A stretch of 39,041 bases of DNA from an uncultured bacterium. Its GTDB lineage: Bacteria > Planctomycetota > UBA1135 > GCA-002686595. The notes under the pieces were generated by a model. The model was not told where the DNA came from. It did not search any database and worked only from the letters and a program-made list of their open reading frames with translations. The position numbers were made by a program, and so were the translations under genes. Within the stretch, counting starts at the first letter, position 1. Every line of letters begins with the position of its first letter. The stretch lies in assembly GCA_913058555.1 (NCBI GenBank), contig CAJXRJ010000001.1, forward strand, positions 1 through 39,041. The letters run 5' to 3'. Shown in pieces: positions 1-8,560 of this stretch.

Positions 1-38
1 AGGCGTCCGATGGACGACATTCTGAATAGCCGACTTGT

Positions 39-560
39 TCAACGGCCTGCTAGGCGCTTGAGCACCGAGAAGACCCCTCCCGTCCTTGCGTCCTCAAGGG
101 CGAGCTCGGATTCCGAGCGCCGCAGCGCGAGCTGGTGACCCACGCCCATTGGGAGGCCCAAAGTCTGTTCGCAAAAGATGCCGATGCCCCGTTCGACCTC
201 GTCGTCAGTGGGCTCGTCCTTGCGGGTGTGGCCCCACCCTTCCCGGAGACCTGCCTCGGCGTACTCGAGGAGCCGCTTGCTGAAGAGCTCTCCCGAATCG
301 TCACCGGCGCTCGCCGATTGCCGTGGGGCCTTGTCCGTGGGAGCCTCCCGCTCGGCCTTGGCAGAGTCCGAGACGCCCTCAAGCTCCGCCGCTGGCGAGT
401 CGCCCTCGCCCGCTGCCTCCACGCCGTCCACCGGAGGGACCGTACCCAACGGCGCCGCCTCCTCTGCTTGTCCCCTTGCCAGCCAGCCGGCCATCCCGCC
501 AGCGAGCGCCCCTGCGGCGATACCCGCCACCAAACCTGTTACCCATGAGCCTCGAGCCAT
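39..560 (-). CDS. small membrane-anchored protein of unknown function
   Basis: A 173-residue protein with a glycine/alanine-rich hydrophobic segment at about residues 7-28 containing several small-residue spacings (AGxxAGG type), typical of a tightly packed transmembrane helix or uncleaved signal anchor. It is followed by a low-complexity acidic/proline/alanine linker (about 30-90) and a short charged C-terminal domain (about 92-173) with one cysteine. I recognise no family. It lies 10 bases downstream of nagA on the same strand and is probably co-transcribed with it, but nothing in the sequence links it to amino-sugar metabolism. An alternative in-frame ATG lies five codons further in (start at 546). 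Composition and codon use match its neighbours, so it is likely a real gene. Confidence 0.6.
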   Translation of the reverse strand: MARGSWVTGLVAGIAAGALAGGMAGWLARGQAEEAAPLGTVPPVDGVEAAGEGDSPAAELEGVSDSAKAEREAPTDKAPRQSASAGDDSGELFSKRLLEYAEAGLREGWGHTRKDEPTDDEVERGIGIFCEQTLGLPMGVGHQLALRRSESELALEDARTGGVFSVLKRLAGR

Positions 561-570
561 GGGCCCGAGG

Positions 571-1776
571 CTAACAGGCCGTCACGGCACGCGCCCCTTG
601 GATCACCGCGGTCACACGGCCCCCCGAATCGAGGGCCACCATGTCCGCGCGGCTCCCGGGCACCAAGCACCCGACCTCCGCGTCCATGCCGAGGAACGTC
701 GCGGGCGTACGCGAGGCCATCGCGAGCGCGCAGCCGAGGGGAACCCCCATGTGTTTCACGGCGTTCCGCACCGCGCTCGCCATGTCGAGGGCCGATCCGG
801 CAAGGTTGCCCTCTTCGTTGATGCAGGCACCGTCCTTGACCTGAACCCGCTGGCCGCCGAGGGAGAACTCCGTCATGTCCGTACCCACCGGCTGCACCGC
901 GTCCGTCACGAGCATCATGCGATCGCTGCCCAGGGCCTTCCATGCGGCACGGGCCGCCCCGAAGGCCACGTGAATCCCATCGGCGATGAAGCCGCAGAAG
1001 ACGGAATCCGAAGCGAAAGCCGCCCCCACGAGGCCGGGCGCGCGGCTCCCCAAGGAACTCATCGCGTTGAAGAGGTGGGTCACGCCGGTCGCGCCGCGCC
1101 CGAAGGCGTCGCTCGCTTCGTCGAAGGTCGAGGCGCAATGCCCAAGGCAGACGATTCCGCCCCGGCGCCGGATGTCCTCGAGCACGCCGTCCCCTAGCTT
1201 GTTTGCCGCCGCCGTGACCAGGGTCACGCCAGCCGCCCCACGGAACATCCCGTCGAGATCCGCAGACCCGGCATTCCGCACGTGGTCCGGATCATGGGCG
1301 CCGGTCTTGCGCTCATCGAGGAACGGCCCCTCAAAGTGGACGCCGAGCACCCCCGGAACCTCGGCCACGGCGGCATTGGCCGCGGCGCGGGCCGTTTCGA
1401 TCACCTGCACACCGTCCGTGATCAGCGTCGGCAGCAATGACGTGGTTCCAAAGGCGCGGTGGGCCTCCGCGATCACGCGAATGCCCTCCACGGTAGGCGT
1501 ATCGTTGAAGAGCGCCCCGCCACCGCCGTTGACCTGGACGTCCACGAAACCCGGGGCGAGGTCCACGTCCCCAAGGTCCACCACCTCCGTGCCGGGGGGA
1601 ATCTCTCCCTGGGGCACGATCGAAACGACCCGTCCCCCCTCCGTAAGGACCACGTGCCCTCTGAGCGGCTCGCCCCCATGGGGGCCGACCCCTTGCCCCC
1701 CGCAGGCCAGGGTCCAAAGGCGTCGCGCCGTGAAAGCGCGGGGTCCCATCGTCTCATTGTCCGTCGCTGTCTTCAT
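571..1776 (-). CDS. nagA: N-acetylglucosamine-6-phosphate deacetylase
   Basis: A 401-residue amidohydrolase that removes acetate from N-acetylglucosamine-6-phosphate in the cytoplasm, feeding amino sugars from peptidoglycan or chitin to glucosamine-6-phosphate. Family landmarks are all present: PGFVDVQVNG at about residues 75-84 (where NagA has Q-x-N instead of the usual H-x-H), the metal ligand Glu149 in HFEGPFL, His213 in LGHCAST, His234 in THLFNAM, and the catalytic Asp292 in VTDAV. The C-terminal P-A-x-x-L-G and G-x-x-A-D-M-V motifs that close the composite beta-sandwich are also present. Length is close to the usual 380-400. The first ATG at 1776 was taken; an internal ATG at residue 10 is also possible. 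No nagB lies next to it. The divergent gene starts 55 bases away. Confidence 0.95.
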   Translation of the reverse strand: MKTATDNETMGPRAFTARRLWTLACGGQGVGPHGGEPLRGHVVLTEGGRVVSIVPQGEIPPGTEVVDLGDVDLAPGFVDVQVNGGGGALFNDTPTVEGIRVIAEAHRAFGTTSLLPTLITDGVQVIETARAAANAAVAEVPGVLGVHFEGPFLDERKTGAHDPDHVRNAGSADLDGMFRGAAGVTLVTAAANKLGDGVLEDIRRRGGIVCLGHCASTFDEASDAFGRGATGVTHLFNAMSSLGSRAPGLVGAAFASDSVFCGFIADGIHVAFGAARAAWKALGSDRMMLVTDAVQPVGTDMTEFSLGGQRVQVKDGACINEEGNLAGSALDMASAVRNAVKHMGVPLGCALAMASRTPATFLGMDAEVGCLVPGSRADMVALDSGGRVTAVIQGARAVTAC

Positions 1777-1831
1777 GGCGAACGTGCATCGTACTTGCGT
1801 CAGGGACCTCCGCGTCCGACAGTCTCCAGCG

Positions 1832-3217
1832 ATGGTTTCGAAGGAGCACCCCCACTACCTTTGGATCGGTGCTTTTGGCGCCGTGGCCTTGGCCCTTGGC
1901 GGGCTCGCCTGGTGGCTTTGGGCTGGCCCTGAGGAGCCGACGCCGGCCGGGCCAGGCATCCCCCACGGGGGAGGCGGCCAAGGGACCGGTAGCCCCCACA
2001 CGACCGCCGCCGAGCGTGCCAAAGAGCGCGAGGACGCCCGCTACTCTCTGGCCGTGGACCACGTGCTGGAAGCCGCGGGCGCCGCCCTTGCAGACGGCGA
2101 TTTTGGTGCGGCCCGGAGCGCCCTTTCAGCAGTCCCAGCGGGGCCCCCTTGGCCGAACTCCCTCAAGGACCTTTTGTCGCGCATCGAGGCCCGGGAGGCC
2201 GCCTTCCGCTCCGCCCTGCGCCCGATTGAGTTCAGGATCGAGACCCTCGATTCGGTGGACCCATCCGAGTCGTACTTCGCGCGCTTCTGCGTCGAGGAGA
2301 CCGAGGTCTTCGCGACGCCTGAGCTGGCCCCCAGCCTGGCAGCCACCGAAGAAGATCGGCAAGCCAACATCGCGACCCTCCGCACGTCGTTCCACCTGGG
2401 CGCGACCGTCGAGATCCTCAGCGTGTCGGGCATGTTCGGTGGACCGGAGCTGGTCCTCGGCCCCTTGCCGCTCTCCCCGCTCCCGGAGCTCGGGGGCGGC
2501 AAACTCACCTTCGAAGACCCCGATGGGCACGCGACGCGGCTCGTGGTGGGCTACCGCATGAGCCCGTACGACCCGGGCCTCGTGATCGATCACCCGATCC
2601 CCGACCCGCCCAAGGGCGCCACCGCCGCCGGCCTCCTCGACGCCCTCGGGGCGGCCCTTGCCAAGGACCAAACCGCCGCCGCAACCCGCATGCTCGACCG
2701 ACTGAGCGTCGAGCACCCCGGGCATCCGGACCTCGCCTTCAACGAGGAGCGCATCGACAGCCGCATCGAGTCCCTCGCCCGCAATCGGACCCGAGTCCGC
2801 TTCGTCGTGATGGAAGTCGCCTGCGACCCGCGCACCGGTGGCCAGCTCTGGGCGACCAACGGCGACCACGCGCCCCTGCGCTGCGCCATCCAATCCGGCA
2901 AGGACACCCTCGCGAAGACACCCGGTCCCCGCTGCGCCCCTTACTTGATCCCCGGTGAGGCCATCGACCCGCCGGAGGGCAATGTCCTGGAGGTCCGCGC
3001 CCGCGGGGATCGCCCGCTGCGGTTCACCGTGACCGACACGAGCCCGACCTTCGGATCCCGCGACGTGGGCACCGTGGACCTGGGCTTGACCCTCGCGGAT
3101 TTGCCGAAGGGCAGCGGCACGCTCACCCTCGAGCGTGAGCCCATGGTGCTCGTCTTGCCCGAAAACGAAACCAACCGACTGCGCCGCGTGGTGCTGCGCT
3201 GGACCGTCACCCGCTGA
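1832..3217 (+). CDS. membrane-anchored protein of unknown function with TPR-like segments
   Basis: A 461-residue protein. The ATG at 1832 is chosen because it puts a transmembrane helix (about residues 9-30, LWIGAFGAVALALGGLAWWLW) at the N-terminus. The reading frame stays open upstream, but only antisense to nagA, and an in-frame ATG at 1775 would overlap the nagA start. After the anchor come a Gly/Pro/His-rich linker, a helical segment with a TPR-like signature (DGDFGAARSAL) near residue 83, a mainly beta middle region, a second helix-turn-helix repeat with LSVEHPGHPDL, and a C-terminal beta-rich domain. The layout resembles an exported sensor or scaffold protein, but no catalytic motif is visible and I do not recognise the family. 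It is divergent from nagA and convergent with the mscS-type gene. Confidence 0.7.
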   Translation: MVSKEHPHYLWIGAFGAVALALGGLAWWLWAGPEEPTPAGPGIPHGGGGQGTGSPHTTAAERAKEREDARYSLAVDHVLEAAGAALADGDFGAARSALSAVPAGPPWPNSLKDLLSRIEAREAAFRSALRPIEFRIETLDSVDPSESYFARFCVEETEVFATPELAPSLAATEEDRQANIATLRTSFHLGATVEILSVSGMFGGPELVLGPLPLSPLPELGGGKLTFEDPDGHATRLVVGYRMSPYDPGLVIDHPIPDPPKGATAAGLLDALGAALAKDQTAAATRMLDRLSVEHPGHPDLAFNEERIDSRIESLARNRTRVRFVVMEVACDPRTGGQLWATNGDHAPLRCAIQSGKDTLAKTPGPRCAPYLIPGEAIDPPEGNVLEVRARGDRPLRFTVTDTSPTFGSRDVGTVDLGLTLADLPKGSGTLTLEREPMVLVLPENETNRLRRVVLRWTVTR

Positions 3218-3260
3218 AGGGCGATGCTTCCCCCATCACGGGGACGCGGCGCCGGGATGC

Positions 3261-4313
3261 TCAGTCGTTGGGCAGCCCCTCCTCTAGGGCCGCGATCTCA
3301 TCGGTGAGGTGCTTCGCTTCGCCTTGAATCCGGGCGCGTTCCCACTCGAGGGCCTCTTTCTCTTTGCCCTCGAGCCCCGGGAGCCGCGTATCGATCTCCG
3401 CCACCTTGGCCCCCATGGCGGCGATCGTTGCGCGCTTCATCTCGATGTCTTTGGCTGCGTCCGCCTTGTCGAAAGCCACCGCTTCCGGCGCCTTGCCGGT
3501 TTCCCGCGCACCGCCGATCTGATCCGGAATGGCCACGTCCCCGCGCCCGCGCTGAAGCACGTTCATGAACTGCGGCGACATGATCTCGATCCCGGCCACA
3601 TGCAGCCTGTCGAGGACCTTGCGCCGGAGCTTCGACCGGGTCGACAGGATGCGGTCGATGTCCTTGAGCACGCCCGCTAACCGATAATTCACCGCGTAGT
3701 CCCCAAGGCTATCGACGGCCATGTACGAATCCTCGAGGCCCACGTCCCCCGCGGCGAGCAGCAACGCCTCTTCGACGCGCGCGTGGGGTACGTCGTAGCC
3801 GAGGCCAACCTTCACGCTGATCACGGTACCGGAGCGGCGCATGACCTTGACCGGGTTCGTCGCGAGGTACGTATTCGGAAGCGTCGTGAGGTCGCGATCC
3901 GCCGTTTGGATCTCCGTGTGCAAGAGTCCCCGCTCCGTCACGCGGCCGAAGTGGTCGCCCACCTTGACCCAGTCCCCTGGTTCGAAGTGGCGCACCGTGC
4001 GCAGCATGCCCCCGGCGATCAGGTTGCCGAGGAACGTCGTTGACGAGAGCGCGATCGCCGCGGAGAGGACTATGCCAACGAGTTCGAAGACCTTGTCCCG
4101 CAAATGCTCCTCGAGGGGCAGCGCCACCAAAATCGCTAGCAGCCCCAGGACGATGAACAGGAAAAGCGCGAGCTGGCCGCGGTAGCCGCCGCGCTCGGGC
4201 AGCCGAAGGACGACGTGACGAACCCCCGCCATCGCGAGGATCACCACGAGCAGGGTGCCTGCGAACGGGAGCAGCTCTTCGGTGACGATCTTCTCAGCGA
4301 GGGCGAAGCTCAT
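3261..4313 (-). CDS. MscS-family mechanosensitive ion channel
   Basis: A 350-residue inner-membrane channel protein of the small-conductance mechanosensitive type, expected to open under hypo-osmotic stress. Three N-terminal hydrophobic helices are visible (about 14-33, 46-64 and 75-100). The third carries the pore-lining helix typical of MscS, then the beta domain with FEPGDWVKVGDHFGRVTERGLL (motif split here: FEPGDWVKVG and GRVTERGLLHT) and LPNTYLATNPV, then the alpha/beta vestibule. The last about 70 residues (280-350) form a charged coiled coil rich in Lys, Glu and Ala, an extension absent from E. coli MscS. ATG start at 4313. A strong inverted repeat sits directly upstream, between this gene and the next leftward gene. 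Confidence 0.9.
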   Translation of the reverse strand: MSFALAEKIVTEELLPFAGTLLVVILAMAGVRHVVLRLPERGGYRGQLALFLFIVLGLLAILVALPLEEHLRDKVFELVGIVLSAAIALSSTTFLGNLIAGGMLRTVRHFEPGDWVKVGDHFGRVTERGLLHTEIQTADRDLTTLPNTYLATNPVKVMRRSGTVISVKVGLGYDVPHARVEEALLLAAGDVGLEDSYMAVDSLGDYAVNYRLAGVLKDIDRILSTRSKLRRKVLDRLHVAGIEIMSPQFMNVLQRGRGDVAIPDQIGGARETGKAPEAVAFDKADAAKDIEMKRATIAAMGAKVAEIDTRLPGLEGKEKEALEWERARIQGEAKHLTDEIAALEEGLPND

Positions 4314-4327
4314 GGTGGCTGCACCAT

Positions 4328-4370
4328 ACGACTCGGGCGAGCCCCTTGGGAAGGGACTCGCCCGAGTCGT
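4328..4370 (-). terminator. near-perfect long hairpin between leftward genes
   Basis: Arms 4328-4341 and 4357-4370 are perfect 14-base complements. After one mismatch the pairing continues for five more base pairs (4343-4347 with 4351-4355), leaving a 3-base loop. It lies between the end of the BNR-repeat gene and the start of the mscS-type gene. There is no T-tract on the leftward side, so it is either a Rho-independent-like hairpin without a U-run or an RNA stability/processing element. A second short C5/G5 hairpin (about 4378-4391) precedes it. Confidence 0.5.
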
Positions 4371-4404
4371 TCCGACTCCCCCTCAGGGGGGACAACCTCA
4401 GGGG

Positions 4405-7400
4405 CTACTTGGGGCTCCGCACGAGCGGCAGCGCCAGCTCGCGGGCCGCCGCATCGATGGCGGGCAGCTCCACTTCGAAGACCGGCGCCAGTCGAGCCAG
4501 CTCAGCCTCGATCTTGGCGGTGATCTCGTTCGCCACCCCGATCATGCCTTCGGTCGGCGCAAACTCCCCCGTCATGGCGCCCGAACGGGCCCCCGCGAGC
4601 TTGTTCGTGAGCCGGATCGGGAAGTTGAGGGGGTCCTGGCCCGACTGGTTCTTGGTCTGGTAGAGGGCCTCCTCCACCGACTTCATTGTCTCGAGGGCAG
4701 CGTCAATGCGCTCTTCGAGCTGGGCGGCAGGCTCGTTCTCGGTGGGCTCCATACGGCCCTTGAGGTCTTCCAGATCGGCCCGGGCGGTGCGCAGGTCGCG
4801 GATCGCCTTGTGGGCCCGGGTCAGGGTCTCGCCGGTCTCGCGCACGAATTCGTACTGGTTCACGAGGTCCATGCTGGTGGCGTCCGAGCGGGGGTCGGCG
4901 CGCACGATCGCGGGCACACTGACCTCGGTGCCGTCCACGTTGAACTCCGCGCGGTAGCGGCCCGGGGGGACCTTCGGACCTCCGAGGCTCGCGCCCCAGA
5001 AGATCATCTTGGGGAAGGACTCGGCGCCCGTCGCGCGCAGGTTCCAGGTGAAGCGGTTGAAGCCCTCTTCCGCGGGCAAGATGTCGTTCGACTCGGCGGC
5101 GTTCGGGTTCTTCGTTCCTTTGCCCTTGGGCGTGAACGTGCGAACCACCTTGCCGTCGAAGTCCTTGATCGTGAGCGAGAAGTCCTCGGGCACCTCCCCG
5201 AGCAGGTAATCAAAGGTCAGGCCAAAGCTCGCGTTGGTTCCATTGTTGCCCGGGCGCGACCGTCGCCCCCCCATGGCCCGGGTCGTGGGCTCGGGGGTGA
5301 AGATCACGGTGTTGCCAGCGTGGGCGCTCGGCACGAGTTGGCGCAGGGGCGCCATCTGATCGAGGATCCAGAATCCGCGGCCCTGGGTGGCGACGATGAG
5401 GTCGTCCTCCTTGATCGCGATATCGGTGATCGGGACGGTGGGCAGGCCCTGCTGGAAGGACGTCCAGTCCTCGCCGCCGTTCATCGACACGTAGAGTCCG
5501 CGCTCGGTGCCCGCGAAGAGCAGGCCGCGGCGCTCGGTATCCGCCTCGATGGCGCGCGTGAAGTGGTCCGACGGGAGGCCGGCCGAAAGGTCCGTCCAGT
5601 TCTCACCGAAGTCCGTCGTGTGGAAGAGGTACGGCTGGAAGTCGTCGAGCTTGTACCGCGTGCCCGCAAGGTAGGCACCACCGGAAGTGAAGGGGTCCGC
5701 GATCAGGTCGTTGATCTGGGTCCATTCCGGCAGGCCGTAGGGCGTGACGTCGTTCCAGGTTTCACCGTCATCCCACGTCACGTGCACCAGGCCGTCGTCG
5801 GAGCCGGCCCAAATCACGCCCTTTTGCAGGGGCGATTCGCAGGCCGCGAAGATCGTGCAGTAGTACTCGACGCCGGTGTTGTCCTTCGTGATCGGACCGC
5901 CCGAGGAGCCGAGGCGTTCGGGATCGTTGCGGGTCAGGTCGGGGCTGATGGCGGTCCAGCTCTGGCCGAGGTCCGTCGAGCGGAACAGCACGTTCGATCC
6001 CGCGTAGAGGGCGTAGCTCTCCTCGGAGTCGGGCGCCGCCTCGGGGTCGCCGTGGGGCGAGAAGAAGAGCGGGAAGTTCCACTGGAAGCGGTAGCGCATG
6101 CCCTCTGCCCCGTAACCCATGGGGTTGTCGGGCCAGACGGTGACGCTCCGGCGCTGGCCGGAGCGGTGGTTCACCATCGAAAGGTAACCGCCGTAGGACC
6201 CGCCGAAGACGAGGTCCGTATCCACCGGGTGGGCTGCGATGTGTCCGCTCTCGCCACCCGCGGTGGATTCCCAGTCGCGCTCGCCGATGCTGCCGCCGTT
6301 GAGGGACAGGTGCCGGATGCGCACGGCCGAGTTGTCCTGTTGCCCGCCGAGGAGACGGTACGGGAACGCGTTGTCCGTGGAGACGCGGTACATCTGGGAC
6401 GTGGGCTGGTTCGACTGCTCAGACCAGCTCTTGCCGCCGTCGACGCTGACGTTGGCGCCGCCGTCGTTGCCCTCGATCATGCGCATGGGGTCGGACGGGG
6501 CGATCCATAGATCGTGGTTGTCCCCGTGGGGCGTGCCGATGCGTTCGAAGGTCTTGCCCCCATCATCGGAACGGTGGAAGCCAACGTTCATGACGTAGAG
6601 GCGATCCACGTCGCTCGGATCCGCCTGGAGGCGGCTGTAGTACCACGCGCGCTGGCGCAGCTTGCGCTCAGAGTTGCGCTTGGACCAGGTCTCGCCGCCG
6701 TCGTTCGACCGAAAGACCCCGCCATTCTTGGCCTCGATGATCGCGTACACCACGTCGGGGTCCGCGGCGGATACCGACACGCCGCTGATGCCGAGGGGGC
6801 CGTCGGGCATCCCGTCGTTCGTCGAGATGTCGGCCCAGGTCTCGCCGCCGTCGGTGCTCTTCCAAAGGGACGAGCCTTCGCCGCCGGAGCTCAGGGAGTA
6901 CGGCGTGCGGCGCACGCGCCAGAAGCTCGCGAACAGGTTCCGTGGGTTGGTCGGGTCGAGGGCGAGATCGACGCAGCCGACGTTGTCGTCGACGAAAAGC
7001 GTTTGGTTCCAGGTCTCGCCGCCGTCGGTGGTCTTGTAGACCCCGCGGGTGGGGTGAGGCCCGTAGAGGTGGCCGAGCACCGACGCCCACGCCACGTCCG
7101 GGTTCTTGGGGTGGATGCGCACGCGGGTGATGTGGTGCGAGTCCTCAAGGCCGATCTGGCGCCAGGTACGCCCGGCGTCGTCGGAGCGCCACATGCCGTC
7201 GCCGTGGCCGACGTTGCCGCGCACGGTCTTCTCACCGCCGCCCACGTAGATCACGTTGGGATCCCATTCGCTCACCGCCACGGCGCCGATGGAGCCGCCG
7301 AAGTACCCGTCGGTGATGTTGTCCCAGGAGACGCCGCCGTTCTCGGTCTTCCAGACGCCGCCGCCGGCCGCGCCCATGTAATAGGTGTTCGGCTGGCCGT

Positions 7401-7599
7401 CGAGGCCGGTGACCGCGGCGGCGCGGCCCCCGCGGTAAGGACCGACTTCGCGGAAGTCGAGGCCCTCCAGGATCTCGGCGGGCCCCGGAGTGGATTCCGG
7501 AATGGACTCAGGAATAGACGCCGCGACGGGCGTCTCCAGAGCGGATTCCTGGGGAGCAAACGAAAGGAATGGCAGGAGAGCCAGGGGTGCAATCAGCAT
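4405..7599 (-). CDS. secreted BNR/VPS10-type beta-propeller repeat protein
   Basis: A 1064-residue exported protein. The N-terminus is a plausible signal peptide (MLIAPLALLPFLSFA). The body is made of many repeats of the sialidase Asp-box/BNR type, recognisable as S-x-D-x-G-x-T-W (for example SDDAGRTW, TTDGGETW, STDGGETW, SNDGGETW, SDDGGKTF, STDLGQSW, TTDFGENW, MNGGEDW), building two beta-propellers as in sortilin/VPS10-like proteins. A C-terminal region (about 770-1064) contains a beta-sandwich-like part and a helical segment with repeated Glu/Lys/Arg. Such proteins are commonly annotated as 'glycosyl hydrolase' or 'exo-alpha-sialidase', but I see no catalytic sialidase set, so substrate and activity are unknown. 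The start is the first ATG and has no clear ribosome binding site. Divergent from the methyltransferase at 7655. Confidence 0.85.
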   Translation of the reverse strand: MLIAPLALLPFLSFAPQESALETPVAASIPESIPESTPGPAEILEGLDFREVGPYRGGRAAAVTGLDGQPNTYYMGAAGGGVWKTENGGVSWDNITDGYFGGSIGAVAVSEWDPNVIYVGGGEKTVRGNVGHGDGMWRSDDAGRTWRQIGLEDSHHITRVRIHPKNPDVAWASVLGHLYGPHPTRGVYKTTDGGETWNQTLFVDDNVGCVDLALDPTNPRNLFASFWRVRRTPYSLSSGGEGSSLWKSTDGGETWADISTNDGMPDGPLGISGVSVSAADPDVVYAIIEAKNGGVFRSNDGGETWSKRNSERKLRQRAWYYSRLQADPSDVDRLYVMNVGFHRSDDGGKTFERIGTPHGDNHDLWIAPSDPMRMIEGNDGGANVSVDGGKSWSEQSNQPTSQMYRVSTDNAFPYRLLGGQQDNSAVRIRHLSLNGGSIGERDWESTAGGESGHIAAHPVDTDLVFGGSYGGYLSMVNHRSGQRRSVTVWPDNPMGYGAEGMRYRFQWNFPLFFSPHGDPEAAPDSEESYALYAGSNVLFRSTDLGQSWTAISPDLTRNDPERLGSSGGPITKDNTGVEYYCTIFAACESPLQKGVIWAGSDDGLVHVTWDDGETWNDVTPYGLPEWTQINDLIADPFTSGGAYLAGTRYKLDDFQPYLFHTTDFGENWTDLSAGLPSDHFTRAIEADTERRGLLFAGTERGLYVSMNGGEDWTSFQQGLPTVPITDIAIKEDDLIVATQGRGFWILDQMAPLRQLVPSAHAGNTVIFTPEPTTRAMGGRRSRPGNNGTNASFGLTFDYLLGEVPEDFSLTIKDFDGKVVRTFTPKGKGTKNPNAAESNDILPAEEGFNRFTWNLRATGAESFPKMIFWGASLGGPKVPPGRYRAEFNVDGTEVSVPAIVRADPRSDATSMDLVNQYEFVRETGETLTRAHKAIRDLRTARADLEDLKGRMEPTENEPAAQLEERIDAALETMKSVEEALYQTKNQSGQDPLNFPIRLTNKLAGARSGAMTGEFAPTEGMIGVANEITAKIEAELARLAPVFEVELPAIDAAARELALPLVRSPK

Positions 7600-7654
7600 G
7601 GTGGATAGGGCGGCCGCGGGGGATCGGTTCGCGGCGCAGCGCGGGCGCTACTCT

Positions 7655-8536
7655 ATGTCGGATTCGGGACGGGGCCGCGCTGGAGCCACACGACCCTTAC
7701 GATGGGAGGACGGAAGCGCGTCAGCGTCTCTCCATGCGACGCTTTCGGGCCAATCCACCTCCACCTTGACTGAATCCCCCTCCCCCCACGCAGACGCCCC
7801 TCAAAACGGGGCTCCGGACGCGCCTTCCAGCGTCCGCCGTACCCTCCGCTTCTTCCGTCACTTTGACGCAAGCGACCCCTGGATCGGCTCGCGCTCGAGC
7901 CTCTCTCCGAGGGACGCCGACCGCTTCCCCGGCGACACCCTCGCCGCGACCTTCGCCCGCGCCCTCTGCAAGCGCAGCGCCATCCCCGTCAAGGAACTCT
8001 TCGAGGCCGTCGAGACCTTCTCCCTCTGTCGCAAGGTCATCCGCCGCCCAAGCCTCGCCGATCTCTGCTGCGGCCACGGGCTGGGCGGGGTGCTGTTTGC
8101 CTTGATGGAGCATCAGGTCGAGCGGGTTCTCCTCGTGGACCGCGATCGTCCCCCAAGCGCCGACAGCGTCCTCGCCGCTGCGGCCGACGTGGCGCCCTGG
8201 GTGGCGCCCAAAATCGAGTGGCGCGAAACCCAGCTCAACCGCGCCCAACTCGAGCCCGGCACCGCCGTCCTCGCCATTCACGCCTGCGGCCTGCGCACCG
8301 ACACCGCGATCGAGATGGCGATCGAATCCGGCGGCCCTTTCGCAGCGCTGCCGTGCTGCCGCCCCCACAATGCCCACCCGGCTCCAATGTCCCTCAAGAA
8401 CGCCCTGGGTGCCGACGTCGCCATCGACGTCCACCGCACCTACGCCCTTGAAGCCAAGGGCTATCGCGTCAGCTGGAAGGACATCGCCGAGACGATCACC
8501 CCGAAGAACCGCGCGTTGATCGCCAAGGCACCGTGA
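7655..8536 (+). CDS. SAM-dependent methyltransferase, TRM13/METTL25-like
   Basis: About 293 residues from the ATG at 7655. Upstream in-frame starts (7598, or GTG 7490) would overlap the divergent BNR-protein gene, and the conserved part begins only around RRTLRFFRHFD, so the true start may be later. The core is a class I methyltransferase: motif I LADLCCGHGLGG, then the acidic strand VLLVDRD, then H-x-CG-x-x-TD (AIHACGLRTD) and a PCC motif (AALPCCRPHN). The HxCG...TD plus CC-H/P combination is characteristic of the Pfam Methyltransf_32 / TRM13 group, some members of which modify RNA. The target here is unknown. Convergent with the five-gene paralogue array, 24 bases from its last gene. Confidence 0.75.
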   Translation: MSDSGRGRAGATRPLRWEDGSASASLHATLSGQSTSTLTESPSPHADAPQNGAPDAPSSVRRTLRFFRHFDASDPWIGSRSSLSPRDADRFPGDTLAATFARALCKRSAIPVKELFEAVETFSLCRKVIRRPSLADLCCGHGLGGVLFALMEHQVERVLLVDRDRPPSADSVLAAAADVAPWVAPKIEWRETQLNRAQLEPGTAVLAIHACGLRTDTAIEMAIESGGPFAALPCCRPHNAHPAPMSLKNALGADVAIDVHRTYALEAKGYRVSWKDIAETITPKNRALIAKAP

Positions 8537-8560
8537 ACGGCCGACGGCGATGGCGTGTCG

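Noticed and set aside
986..1831. N-terminal extension of the membrane protein at 1832
   Set aside because: It lies antisense to nagA, and its residues are Pro/Ser/Arg-rich shadow sequence. The transmembrane anchor right after 1832 marks the true start.
4255..6510. 751-codon plus-strand frame opposite the BNR-repeat protein
   Set aside because: The translation is Arg/Gly/Val-rich with no motif, and the opposite strand has regular Asp-box repeats and a signal peptide.
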